From Nitrospira sp. (GTDB lineage: Bacteria; Nitrospirota; Nitrospiria; Nitrospirales; Nitrospiraceae), in NCBI GenBank assembly GCA_024331085.1, contig JANDJG010000006.1:1-51834 (forward strand): a stretch of DNA of 51,834 nt. Direction: 5' to 3'. Made by a program: the position numbers and the translations under genes. Each line of letters opens with the position of its first letter. Position 1 is the first letter of the stretch. The notes under the pieces are model-generated. The model was not told the origin of the DNA and ran no database searches. It saw only the letters and a program-made list of their open reading frames with translations. Positions 1 to 9,448 of this stretch are shown piece by piece.

Positions 1-847
1 GGCGGTGAAAGACCAGCGTTTCGGCGGCGGCGGCTTCCCGTTCGGCCGCCGTGATGAATCCGGCCTCCTGCATCCGGGCCAGCACGTGCTCTTGCCGTTT
101 TTTCGCTCGTTCGTAGGCGGTAAACGGTGAAAACCGGCTGGGTGACTTGGGCAACCCCGCCAAGAACGCCGCCTCCGCAAGCGTCAGCTTGGCGAGATCC
201 TTTCCGAAATACGACTGGGCCGCGGACGCCACACCGTAAGCCCCTTGGCCGAAATAAATTTGATTCAGATAGGTTTCGAGAATCTGTTCCTTTCCTGTCA
301 CCGCCTCCATTTTATAGGCCAGGATGAGTTCGCGGATCTTGCGTTCGTACGAGCGTTCCGACGACAGAAACAACGACCGGGCCAACTGTTGCGTGATGGT
401 GCTGGCCCCTTCGACCTTCTTCCCGCCGTGTCGGATGTTCGTCCATGCCGCGCGCAACATGCCGATGTAGTCCAGCCCCGGATGGTCGAAAAACCGGGCG
501 TCCTCCGTGGCGATCACGGCTTGGATCAGATGCGTGGGAATGCTGGTCAGCGGCGTCAAAATACGGCGCTCGATGAAGAACTGGCCGATCGGCTGCCGAT
601 CGTCCGAATAGACGGTCGTCACCAGGCTGGGCTGATAGTTTTCGAGGAGATCGAGCGACGGCAGGTCGCGAGAAAAGTACCAGATCACCCCTCCCACGGT
701 CGTGGTTCCGGCGATTGCGCAGGCCAAGATCCCGATCAGCGCGAATTGCCACCAACGCCGGCCTCTCTTCGCCGAACCGGTCGGTCTCCCGCCCCGGCGC
801 AAACCAGGCCGTTCTTGAATTTCTATGAATCGATCATCGCCTGGCAT
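1..847 (-). CDS. Penicillin-binding protein 1A-type transglycosylase/transpeptidase, 3' end beyond window
   Basis: Manual reverse translation from ATG at 847: MPGDDRFIEIQERPGLRRGG..., TM segment, then transglycosylase signatures ATEDARFFDHPGLDYIGMLRAAWTNIRHGGKKVEGASTITQQLARSLFLS and EAAFLAGLPKSPSRFSPF. Absent from the ORF track because it runs off the window. Confidence 0.9.
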   Translation of the reverse strand, partial: MPGDDRFIEIQERPGLRRGGRPTGSAKRGRRWWQFALIGILACAIAGTTTVGGVIWYFSRDLPSLDLLENYQPSLVTTVYSDDRQPIGQFFIERRILTPLTSIPTHLIQAVIATEDARFFDHPGLDYIGMLRAAWTNIRHGGKKVEGASTITQQLARSLFLSSERSYERKIRELILAYKMEAVTGKEQILETYLNQIYFGQGAYGVASAAQSYFGKDLAKLTLAEAAFLAGLPKSPSRFSPFTAYERAKKRQEHVLARMQEAGFITAAEREAAAAETLVFHR

Positions 848-978
848 GGAATCGCGACTCCCGGAGGAACGGTGACGTCCGAAGGCGGCTTTCCCACCTT
901 ACAACGCACCCCTCCAAAACTCAAGTTCGCCCATGAAGCCGGCATCGAACGACCCGCACCGCCCGCGATGGACAGAGC

Positions 979-1008
979 ACCTTGTGCGAGACTGGCCCGT
1001 GCGGTATA
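979..1008 (+). promoter_or_regulatory. Candidate sigma70-type promoter for typA
   Basis: TTGTGC - 17 nt - TATACT just upstream of the hairpin and typA start. Confidence 0.4.
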
Positions 1009-1016
1009 CTCACTCC

Positions 1017-1046
1017 GACGCCCGATACGCGGGGCGTCTTTTTTTT
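1017..1046 (+). terminator. Hairpin plus T8 (intrinsic terminator/attenuator-like) in typA leader
   Basis: GACGCCC-loop-GGGCGTC followed by TTTTTTTT, ending about 15 nt before the typA ATG. Confidence 0.5.
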
Positions 1047-1060
1047 GCCCGAACGAAACG

Positions 1061-2926
1061 ATGAACTCCATGTCGCAACCATTTGTTTCCCGCAGCCGCC
1101 GCAACGATATTCGGAACGTCGCCATCATCGCCCACGTCGATCACGGCAAGACCACGCTCGTCGACGCCGTTCTTCGCCAAACCAGAGTCCATCGAAAAAT
1201 CGACGAAATGGGCGAGCGGATCATGGACTCCATGGACCAAGAGCGCGAACGCGGCATCACGATCCGGGCCAAGAACGCCAGCGTCCTGTATAACGGCGTC
1301 AAGATCAACATCGTCGACACGCCGGGCCACGCCGACTTCGGCGGTGAAGTCGAACGAACGCTTCGCATGGTGGACGGAGTGCTGCTCCTGATCGACGCCA
1401 AGGAAGGCCCCATGCCGCAGACCACCTTCGTGCTGCGCAAGGCCCTGGCGCTCGGGCACAAAGCCGTCGTCGTCATCAACAAGATCGACCGGCCGGACGC
1501 CATGATCGACGACGTCGTCAACCGGACGTTCGATCTCTTCGTGCACCTGGGCGCCACCGACGAGCAACTCGACTTTCCGATCGTCTACACATCCGCCCTC
1601 AAAGGAATCGCCACGCTCGACGTCAACAAACCGGGGCGCGACATCGCGCCGCTGCTCGACACGGTGTTGGAACAGATTCCCGCCCCGACCGTCAACGCCG
1701 AGGCGCCGCTCCAAATCCTGGTGCTGGCGCTCGCGCATGATCCGTACAAAGGCAAGCTCGGCATCGGCAAAATTCAATCGGGTTCGATCGCCAGACGCCA
1801 GAACGTGCTGGTCTTGGGAAAGGACGGATCAAAACTCCCCGGCAAGGTCTCCGACCTCGCGGTCTATTCGGGCCTCGATCGAGTGGACACGGAACGGGCC
1901 GAGGCGGGAGAGATCGTCGCCGTGGCGGGACTCGACGACGTCGGCATCGGCGACACCATCGCCGACGCCGAACGGCCGATCGCCCTTCCCCGCGTCACGA
2001 TCGACGAGCCGACCGTTCAAATGACCTTTTCCGTGAACAACAGCCCCTTCGCCGGGCGGGAAGGGAAATTTCTCACCTCTCGCCATCTGCGGGAACGGCT
2101 CTTCAAGGAGCTGGAAACCAACGTCTCGCTGCGGGTCGGCGAGACGGACAGCGCCGACCGCTTTCTCGTGGCCGGACGCGGCGAGCTGCATCTCGCCGTC
2201 TTGATCGAACAGATGCGGCGAGAAGGCTACGAGCTGCAAGTCTCTCAGCCGGAAGTCATTCTCCGTCGAGAGGGCGACCGCCTCATGGAGCCCTACGAAG
2301 AATTGACCGTCCAGGTGCCGGACGTCTATCAAGGGGCCGTGATCGAAGAAATCGGCAAGCGGCGCGGCGCCATGCGAAACATGAAACTCATCCATTCCGA
2401 CGTCGGCGCCGGCGAGCTTCACTTGGAATACGATATTCCCACGCGCGGCATCATGGGCTTGAAAAACGTCCTCATGGCCAAGACGCGCGGCACGGTCATT
2501 CTGCACCATGTGTTCAAGGACTATAAACCGGCGCAGGAACAGGACCTGCTCATCACCCCGCACGGATCTCTTTGCGCGTTCGAGGACGGCGTCAGCACGG
2601 CCTATGCGCTGTTCATGGCCCAGGAGCGAGGAGAGCTGTTCATCGGTCCTGGAGTCGAAGTCTACCGGGGGATGATCGTGGGGCAAAACAGCCGAGACGA
2701 GGACTTGGACGTCAACGTGTGCAAGGAAAAGCATCTGACGAACATGCGGGCCTCCGGCTCCGACGAGGCGTTGATTCTCACTCCGCCTCGGGAGCTCACG
2801 CTGGAATACGCGCTGGAATACATCGGAGCCGACGAACTCGTGGAGGTCACACCCAAGAGCCTACGGCTTCGTAAGCGGCTTTTGAATCCCGAAGACCGGC
2901 GCAAAGCCAAAAAGGCGGGGAAATGA
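1061..2926 (+). CDS. typA: Ribosome-associated GTPase TypA/BipA
   Basis: RNVAIIAHVDHGKTTLVDAVLRQ, RGITIRAKNASV, NIVDTPGHADFGGEVER, INKIDR; full-length TypA; the 245 start in the ORF track is an over-extension. Confidence 0.95.
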   Translation: MNSMSQPFVSRSRRNDIRNVAIIAHVDHGKTTLVDAVLRQTRVHRKIDEMGERIMDSMDQERERGITIRAKNASVLYNGVKINIVDTPGHADFGGEVERTLRMVDGVLLLIDAKEGPMPQTTFVLRKALALGHKAVVVINKIDRPDAMIDDVVNRTFDLFVHLGATDEQLDFPIVYTSALKGIATLDVNKPGRDIAPLLDTVLEQIPAPTVNAEAPLQILVLALAHDPYKGKLGIGKIQSGSIARRQNVLVLGKDGSKLPGKVSDLAVYSGLDRVDTERAEAGEIVAVAGLDDVGIGDTIADAERPIALPRVTIDEPTVQMTFSVNNSPFAGREGKFLTSRHLRERLFKELETNVSLRVGETDSADRFLVAGRGELHLAVLIEQMRREGYELQVSQPEVILRREGDRLMEPYEELTVQVPDVYQGAVIEEIGKRRGAMRNMKLIHSDVGAGELHLEYDIPTRGIMGLKNVLMAKTRGTVILHHVFKDYKPAQEQDLLITPHGSLCAFEDGVSTAYALFMAQERGELFIGPGVEVYRGMIVGQNSRDEDLDVNVCKEKHLTNMRASGSDEALILTPPRELTLEYALEYIGADELVEVTPKSLRLRKRLLNPEDRRKAKKAGK

Positions 2927-2992
2927 CGCCGTGCCCGCCCCCCGATTCGCAACGACAACGTGACACAAGATAGATAAGCGAAGGCCCCTACG

Positions 2993-3745
2993 ATGAGAAT
3001 CCGCAAAAAAACGCCCAAACCTTCCGCCAACCGGCCGCCCCTCTACTTCATCGGCTACCGTGGAACGGCTCCTTCCGCGGAAGAGATCAAAGCCTGGTAC
3101 GAGCAAACATACGGGGGGCCGTTGGCGCTTCGCCATGAAGAGGGCGCGCCCGAATCCTGGCAGGCCACCCATGGCCCCTGGTCGGCCTACGTCGTCATGC
3201 CCTTGCCGGCCAGCCACGCGGGCGAGATCATGAAACAATTGGCGTGGGAGCATGAGCTGATGGGCGCCGTGGCTCCTCCCGTCGCGACGCCGCGAGAGAC
3301 GCCGAACATGGTGCTGTTCGCCGCGAGACTGGCGCGAGGACTGACCCTCCTCTCGCAGGGGACCGCCTACGACGTCACCACGCAAGCCTACCGTAACCCC
3401 TCGGATTGGCAAGACCGGCCCCTCACTGAATTCGTCCTGGACGATCATCTGATCCTGACGCATGACGACACATCGAGGCCGGACCATGTGTGGTCCTATT
3501 CGCTGGGGCTGAGCAAGTTCGGCCTGGATGAACTTGAAACCTGGCAACACAAAGGGCTTCCAGAACAGACGGCCCGGGAACTCCTGGCCGAATCGGCCCG
3601 CGAATTGCTCGGTCTTGGACACTCTCCCAAAGTCGGGACCGAGCTTTTTGTTCCCGCTCTGGGCCGCACCGTTCGGATCGTCAACTATCGCACGGCGGCC
3701 CCGGCGGGGCGCATGCTCGGATTCCGAGAACTGCGTACCGGGTGA
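2993..3745 (+). CDS. Conserved hypothetical protein
   Basis: Long ORF with good coding character; no family recognised. Confidence 0.7.
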   Translation: MRIRKKTPKPSANRPPLYFIGYRGTAPSAEEIKAWYEQTYGGPLALRHEEGAPESWQATHGPWSAYVVMPLPASHAGEIMKQLAWEHELMGAVAPPVATPRETPNMVLFAARLARGLTLLSQGTAYDVTTQAYRNPSDWQDRPLTEFVLDDHLILTHDDTSRPDHVWSYSLGLSKFGLDELETWQHKGLPEQTARELLAESARELLGLGHSPKVGTELFVPALGRTVRIVNYRTAAPAGRMLGFRELRTG

Positions 3746-3919
3746 CGGGTTCGCTCACGCCGTCACCCCTGTTTCATTTCACGAGGTTCGCCCCACTCTC
3801 TAGGCCTTCAGGCCCGTTGACAACCCTTAAAGACGCGGGGTACAAGGTCTGTCCGGGGAGGGATTTCGGATCTCACACATCGTCAACATTCAGCGACGCT
3901 TACAAAAGGAGGGCCGGAG

Positions 3920-4390
3920 ATGAGCGATGTAGCGCAGGAAATCAAGGTCGGCGACGCGGCGCCGGATTTTACATTGAAGGATCAGGATCAGAAGGACGTT
4001 AAACTCAGCGACTATCGCGGCAAGAAAAACGTGGTGCTGTGCTTCTATCCGCTGGACTGGAGCCCGGTCTGCCACGGGGAAAACAAGTGTCTGTCGGACG
4101 ATTTCCCCAAGTTTGAATCCGCCAATGCCGAGCTGTTCGGCATCAGTTGCGACAGTTTCTTTTCGCACAAGGCCTGGGCCGATTCCCTCGGACTTCGGCA
4201 CCGGCTCCTTGCCGACATGCACCGGACCGTCTGCAAATCCTACGGGCTGTACTTTGAGCCCCTGAACTGCTCCAAGCGCGCGACCGTGATCGTCGATAAG
4301 AACGGCAAGGTCGCCTATGTGAAGGTGCAGGAAATTAAGACGGCGCGGGAAGACAAGGAAATTCTCGACGCTCTCGCCAAGCTCAATTAG
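3920..4390 (+). CDS. Peroxiredoxin (AhpC/TSA family)
   Basis: [48 protein letters not shown]-like aggagg upstream. Confidence 0.92.
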   Translation: MSDVAQEIKVGDAAPDFTLKDQDQKDVKLSDYRGKKNVVLCFYPLDWSPVCHGENKCLSDDFPKFESANAELFGISCDSFFSHKAWADSLGLRHRLLADMHRTVCKSYGLYFEPLNCSKRATVIVDKNGKVAYVKVQEIKTAREDKEILDALAKLN

Positions 4391-4405
4391 TATCGTCGTG
4401 CTCAC

Positions 4406-4456
4406 GCTCGGGACGCACGGAGCTCGACTCCGTTCCGTGCGTCCTTGAGCCCGAGC
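4406..4456. other. Strong intercistronic stem-loop
   Basis: Perfect 11-bp inner stem ggacgcacgga(4411-4421)/tccgtgcgtcc(4434-4444) with alternative outer stem gctcggg/cccgagc; no T tract. Confidence 0.55.
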
Positions 4457-4496
4457 AGACTCATGCGACCCAACGTCGCGCATCGCCGATCGCAAT

Positions 4497-4826
4497 ATGA
4501 GCACCGTTCTTGACGTCAGCGACGAGAACTACAAGGAATTTACCGACAGCTCCGGCGCCGTCGTGGCCTATGGCCTGGCCACCTGCGAGCCCTGCCAAGC
4601 CTATGATCCCATCCTGGAAAGCATCGCAGCCAAGTTTCCCTCCATCAAGGTCGGCAAGGCCAAGATGCACGTCCCGGGTCGTTGTCGTGAGATCAAGCGG
4701 ACCCACTCGTTCGAGACCTACCCCACCACCCACTTTTTTTCCGGCGGCAAGCTGCTCCTGACCCGCGAAGGCATCGTCGAGCCGGCTGAATTGGCCGAAC
4801 TGATTACGGCCCTCTTGTTGAAGTAA
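4497..4826 (+). CDS. Thioredoxin-family protein
   Basis: YGLATCEPCQAYDPILESIAAKF (CxxC), YPTTHFFSGGK. Confidence 0.85.
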   Translation: MSTVLDVSDENYKEFTDSSGAVVAYGLATCEPCQAYDPILESIAAKFPSIKVGKAKMHVPGRCREIKRTHSFETYPTTHFFSGGKLLLTREGIVEPAELAELITALLLK

Positions 4827-4962
4827 TCCCATAATTCTCTCACGAAGACTTTGACAATTTGCCCGCCATACCGGATAAGATGTGCAGACGAGAGGCGCCC
4901 CGGGCCGGAGGAACGCCTCGTGTCTTTGACTCATCGGTGATCGGCGTGAAGGAGACCCTTGC

Positions 4963-5451
4963 ATGAGAAGAACGATGACCGGCCTGGTCCTTGCGGCAAC
5001 GTTCGCCACGGCACCGCTCGGTTGGGCGCACACGGATGAATATTTTGAATTCGTCGATGCTCCGCATGGCGGACAGTTGCGTATGACGGGACCGTTTCAT
5101 CTGGAGCTGGTCGCCAAAGAGGGCAATCTCACCGTGTACGTCACGGACCATGCCGACAACAGAATCAGCGTAGAAGGAGGATTGGCCAAGGCGACCATCG
5201 AAACGGGAGGGACCAGAACGCAGGTGCACCTCCATCCTATCGGCAACAACGTCCTCAAAGGCTCCGGCTCTTTCGCCCTCACGCCGGAGACGGTCGTCAT
5301 CGTGTTCCTGAAATTGCCGAATCAGGACGGCTATGCCGCCCGTTTCATGCCGCTGAAACCGAAGACCGCCTTCACCGAACAGCAGCCCAAAGGAAGCTCC
5401 TCATCGTCGGACGACGAGCATCACCACCATCATCATCCACCGAAACACTGA
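4963..5451 (+). CDS. Periplasmic HGGQ-domain protein with His-rich C-terminus (putative metal-binding)
   Basis: Signal peptide; APHGGQLRMTGPFHLELVAKEGNLTVYVTDHADN; tail DDEHHHHHHPPKH. Confidence 0.7.
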   Translation: MRRTMTGLVLAATFATAPLGWAHTDEYFEFVDAPHGGQLRMTGPFHLELVAKEGNLTVYVTDHADNRISVEGGLAKATIETGGTRTQVHLHPIGNNVLKGSGSFALTPETVVIVFLKLPNQDGYAARFMPLKPKTAFTEQQPKGSSSSSDDEHHHHHHPPKH

Positions 5452-5476
5452 CGGCCTCTGTGACGGAGCATCGACC

Positions 5477-5932
5477 ATGACGAAACATTTGCCGGGACTT
5501 CTCGTTCTTCTTGTCCTCGCGGTATTCTCGACGCCGGCGGACGCGCACAAGCAGGAGAAGAGGAAACACGTCGAACCCGTAAAGGCCTATCACGGCGGGC
5601 AGGCGCAGGAAGCGGGGCCCTATCACCTGGAACTGGTCGCCAAGGACGGTGAGTTGACGCTGTACGTCGCGGACCATGACGACAAGGCCGTGTCCACCGA
5701 AGGCGGCAAGGCCAAGGCCACGATTCAGCGGGGATACGAGAAAGCCTCGCGAGTCGAAGTGGAACTGCAACCGGCCGGAGACAACGTGCTGAAAGGAGCG
5801 GGGGCCTTTACGATCAATCACGATACCAAGATCATGATCTTCATCAAACTGCCCGACCACGAAGCCCACGCCGCTTCGTTCGCCCCATCCGGCGCCCAGG
5901 GTAAAACAACGGGCCACACCTCCAAGCACTGA
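5477..5932 (+). CDS. Periplasmic HGGQ-domain protein, paralog of the preceding gene
   Basis: Signal peptide; AYHGGQAQEAGPYHLELVAKDGELTLYVADHDDK; co-linear similarity with 4963..5451. Confidence 0.7.
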   Translation: MTKHLPGLLVLLVLAVFSTPADAHKQEKRKHVEPVKAYHGGQAQEAGPYHLELVAKDGELTLYVADHDDKAVSTEGGKAKATIQRGYEKASRVEVELQPAGDNVLKGAGAFTINHDTKIMIFIKLPDHEAHAASFAPSGAQGKTTGHTSKH

Positions 5933-6071
5933 GTCAACGACGGCTCATACTAAAACAAAGGCTCGACAAATCTCCTTTTCTTGCCGACAGCCTGAATCTG
6001 TATCAAGAACGGGTCTGAATTCTTCTGTCGCCTCAAACGCGGGCGCCGCATTTCGCACTTGCCGCCATGGC

Positions 6072-9000
6072 TTACTCCTCCTCAAATCCCTGACTCGTGA
6101 ACTTGAGCGTCCGGCTGTTTTCGGTCACGGTGCGGACCACGTGGTCCGGGGCACCGTTCGGAATCTGAGCGTCAATTTCCAGCGTCACCTTCACCTCTGA
6201 ACCCACCAATCCGGCAAGGTGCGCGATGATTTCGTCGGCAATGCGGCCGGCATCGCGTCCCACGCGGGTCGGATCTAGTTCGACGCTTCCGTGGAATCGT
6301 TTTGGGGCCCGCGGTCCTTTGGATGCCGCAACTCCATCCTTGGCCGCTGCCGCGGCTCCGCCAGTTGTGCCGCTCCTCTGTCCAGCCCCTGCCTGACCCT
6401 GTGCGGAGGGAATAGGTTTCGCTTCCGCTTCTTGTTGTTGACGCGCGATCTCCGAACGCACCAGCAGGCCTGTGTCACCGGTGGTAATAGGCACATGCTG
6501 ACCGCAACGAAGCCCCTGATAGCGGTGGGCCGATTCGTCGTAACTGTCCGCGTACGCGAACGTCTCATGGTCCCAGGTCAGTAACGCGAAGCCGCTGGAA
6601 ATCGCCTCCACTAACACCCGCGTGTCGGCGAGTCGCGGCAAATACAAATAGCGTGCAAAGTCGTCCGCAAGCTGCTTAATTGAAACGTGGTTCCCTCGCC
6701 ATAAGGGAATACGGTCAAGCTCCATCCTCAGTCTGGTACCGGCCAGCGACGTGATCAGCAATTCATCGTTTCTGAGCTTCTTGCTGGCCCGAACTGCCAG
6801 AGCGTCCAGCCCTGTGAGTCGGAAGGCCTGCCATTCCACAGACGCCTGGGGGTTGGCTTGCCCCGGCACCAGCAGCCATTGGTAGGTTTCTGGGATACGT
6901 GCCGACACGATATCATCGGCTGCGGCCAATTGGTTTTCAGCCTGCTTCACCTGATGAGGATCGAGATTGAGCATCTCTTTTTCCGTCAGAATCGCATTCC
7001 AGGCGAGATAGCGACGCACGGCTTCATCCAGATCTTGCAACCGCACCTGGTCGGCCGCGAGAAAAACAAGCGTATTGCGGAAGAGTCTCGGGCTGTTCCC
7101 CCGTGATTCCAAGATCGCCTTGGCAGCCGCCTCGGCCGGATTGCCCGGCTGTTTGCTGTAGGGATGGTCGATGCTCAGGACCACGAGCCTGGCGTCCGGA
7201 TCATCGGGCACATCCTGGCCGGACTCAGGCATGGCATGCACACGGACAAAGTCCCCCGTCTTGCGGAGATCGTCGCGAAGCCGACGGCCGATCTCATGTG
7301 CCACCTGATCGGGATTACGTTTGAGCTGCTCGGCCCGATCCTCGGCCAGCTTCGTGACCGTCGGCTGCGTCGAGTACCAGTAGCGGGCACCGTCTTGGTA
7401 CAGGTAGGTCGCGGCACCGGCCAGCCGGCGCAACGCATCCCCGAACACGGCCGGCGACTCGCCGGGCATGACACAGCCGAGTTTCACCCGGCGATCTTCA
7501 ATGCCACGGTTCGCCGCCGTGGCGGTTGGGGCCGATCCCAGATAAATGGTGCGCGCCACACGGCGGCCGGCCGCGTATTTCCCAAGGTTGGGCACGTCAC
7601 GATCCAAGCGAAGCGGCAAGGCACCGGGGCCGTCCACATCTTTCTCGATCACCGGCACCCAGTTGTCGGAGAGATAGCGCGTCAATTCGAACTGGACGCG
7701 GGGATCGTCGATCGGAACATTAGACGGGAGAATCAGCGGATTCCGATCGCCCTTCTCCCAGAGACTATGGATCACGGACGCCATCAGACGCAGCACTCCG
7801 CGCGTCCGCTGGAACTTCACCAGCGTGGACCAGTCCGTGTAGAGCCGGTCGAAGACCTCAGGATGGATGGGGTACGCGGCCTTGAGCCGCTTTTCATAAT
7901 CGGATTCTCGACACTCGGGCGGAAACTCTGCGGCCTGGGTGGCATACAAATCAAAGAACGCCTTCGCGACGGTATCCCGCGCCACATACTGACTCTTTTC
8001 GACGAGCGGCTCGAACAGGCGGCGCCGGACGATTTCGAATCCCTCCTCCGCACTGGCCGGCCGCCAGGAAGACTCGACTCGCCCCACGACGTTTTGCAGC
8101 CGATTCAGCGCCTCCCGCCCTCTTTGCCCGCCCACTTCCACATCATCGGTTTGGGTATGCGGCGATCCGGTTGTATCGGACGCCGGCAAACTGATGACCA
8201 GCAAACAGTTCTTCGCGAGCTTCGCGGACTCGGTCAGGGCCTGCGCGAAGGTGAATTGCGTCTCGAAGCCGCCAGCCGGCAGGTCGCTCTGGTCATGGAG
8301 TTGGCGCGCATAGGCCACCCACTCGTCGATCAAAATGAGGCAAGGACCGTAGTCATTGAAAAGCCCTCGCAGCACATCACCGGGACTGGTGGCTCGTTCA
8401 TCGTCGGCCTGCACCCGCTTGTACGCCTTCTTGGCCTCCTTCACGCCGCCCGCTGCAAACCCCAGTTGCCAGGCGAGTTCTCCCCACAATGTTCGGACCA
8501 CCGTGCCATCGGATTTGACGACCGGATTGCCCGGCGAGATGCGATTCCCGACCAAGACCACGCGCTTCGCGGCAGGCAACTTCGAGACGCCGGCCTCTTT
8601 CATGACCGCATCGACTCCCAGCAAATCACCGGGCGGAGTTCCTGAGACCAGATGGTACAGCGCCAGCATGGAGTGGGTTTTGCCTCCGCCGAAGTTCGTT
8701 TGAAGCTGGACGACAGGGTCGCCGCCGTTCCCCGTCAGTCGTCGAACGGCTCCCGCGAGAAGTCGCTTCAAACTGTCGGTCAAATAGGTTCGACGGAAGA
8801 ACTCGTCAGGATTCTTGTACTCGTCCGATCCTTCGCCGATATGCACCTGCCAGAGATCGGCGGCAAACTCGGCTTGCTGGTAGCGTCCACTGGCGACATC
8901 TTTGTGCGGATTGACGACCTCGCGCCACGGCGTCAGCCCGCCGGTCGCCTGGCTTTCGATGGCCGTCCCGGCACTTTTCCGTTTTTCGGTCCGCACCTGC

Positions 9001-9143
9001 TCATCGAATCGGACACGCAAGAGATCCATCTTCATCTTCTCGACATCGTCGGCCTGGAAGGCTGAGACGGCGGTCAACAACCGAGACGCAGAATCGAGCG
9101 CGCGGTAGGCATCATCGCCGGAGAAAGGATTTGATGGGCCCAC
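6072..9143 (-). CDS. DUF499-family AAA-type ATPase (defence-island associated), separated from its Swt1-HEPN part by a frameshift
   Basis: QTNFGGGKTHSMLALYHL Walker A-like, CLILIDEWVAYARQL Walker B-like, large C-terminal region; begins MGPSNPFSGDDAYRALDSASRLL, which looks internal to a larger protein. Confidence 0.78.
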   Translation of the reverse strand: MGPSNPFSGDDAYRALDSASRLLTAVSAFQADDVEKMKMDLLRVRFDEQVRTEKRKSAGTAIESQATGGLTPWREVVNPHKDVASGRYQQAEFAADLWQVHIGEGSDEYKNPDEFFRRTYLTDSLKRLLAGAVRRLTGNGGDPVVQLQTNFGGGKTHSMLALYHLVSGTPPGDLLGVDAVMKEAGVSKLPAAKRVVLVGNRISPGNPVVKSDGTVVRTLWGELAWQLGFAAGGVKEAKKAYKRVQADDERATSPGDVLRGLFNDYGPCLILIDEWVAYARQLHDQSDLPAGGFETQFTFAQALTESAKLAKNCLLVISLPASDTTGSPHTQTDDVEVGGQRGREALNRLQNVVGRVESSWRPASAEEGFEIVRRRLFEPLVEKSQYVARDTVAKAFFDLYATQAAEFPPECRESDYEKRLKAAYPIHPEVFDRLYTDWSTLVKFQRTRGVLRLMASVIHSLWEKGDRNPLILPSNVPIDDPRVQFELTRYLSDNWVPVIEKDVDGPGALPLRLDRDVPNLGKYAAGRRVARTIYLGSAPTATAANRGIEDRRVKLGCVMPGESPAVFGDALRRLAGAATYLYQDGARYWYSTQPTVTKLAEDRAEQLKRNPDQVAHEIGRRLRDDLRKTGDFVRVHAMPESGQDVPDDPDARLVVLSIDHPYSKQPGNPAEAAAKAILESRGNSPRLFRNTLVFLAADQVRLQDLDEAVRRYLAWNAILTEKEMLNLDPHQVKQAENQLAAADDIVSARIPETYQWLLVPGQANPQASVEWQAFRLTGLDALAVRASKKLRNDELLITSLAGTRLRMELDRIPLWRGNHVSIKQLADDFARYLYLPRLADTRVLVEAISSGFALLTWDHETFAYADSYDESAHRYQGLRCGQHVPITTGDTGLLVRSEIARQQQEAEAKPIPSAQGQAGAGQRSGTTGGAAAAAKDGVAASKGPRAPKRFHGSVELDPTRVGRDAGRIADEIIAHLAGLVGSEVKVTLEIDAQIPNGAPDHVVRTVTENSRTLKFTSQGFEEE

Positions 9144-9436
9144 TTGTTGCGGACCTCGCGCAATTCACTGACCAACGACCGTTCAGCCTGCCCCAACGTC
9201 TTCCGAAAGACGAGCTGCCATTGGTTCCACATCACGGCGAGCAGGGCGGCCACATCCCAACGGGGTTTGTCTTCCGTCCCGAAGAAATTCAATGGCGTCT
9301 CTCGAACCGATGCCTTCACCTGCTCAAACCACAGGTGGGCATGCTGCGCCTTCATCTCGCGCTCAACGAAGGACCGGAGCCCGTCTTTGAGCAGATCCAG
9401 CGCTTTCCCGACGCGCTCATGGTTCGTCATGGCCAT
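9074..9436 (-). pseudogene. N-terminal Swt1-family HEPN portion of the DUF499 protein, frameshifted near 9130
   Basis: MTNHERVGKALDLLKDGLRSFVEREMKAQH...SELREVRNKWAHQ, after which the continuation NPFSGDDAYRALDSASRLL is in the other frame. Confidence 0.65.
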
Positions 9437-9448
9437 GGTGTGTCCTCT

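Noticed and set aside
4851-4881. TTGACA ... TAAGAT as promoter of the HGGQ genes
   Set aside because: Spacer is 19 nt and the -10 is weak; not strong enough to call.
7164-8645. 493-aa plus-strand ORF
   Set aside because: Antisense shadow of the DUF499 gene; low-complexity H/R/Q/G composition typical of a reverse-complement frame in GC-rich DNA.
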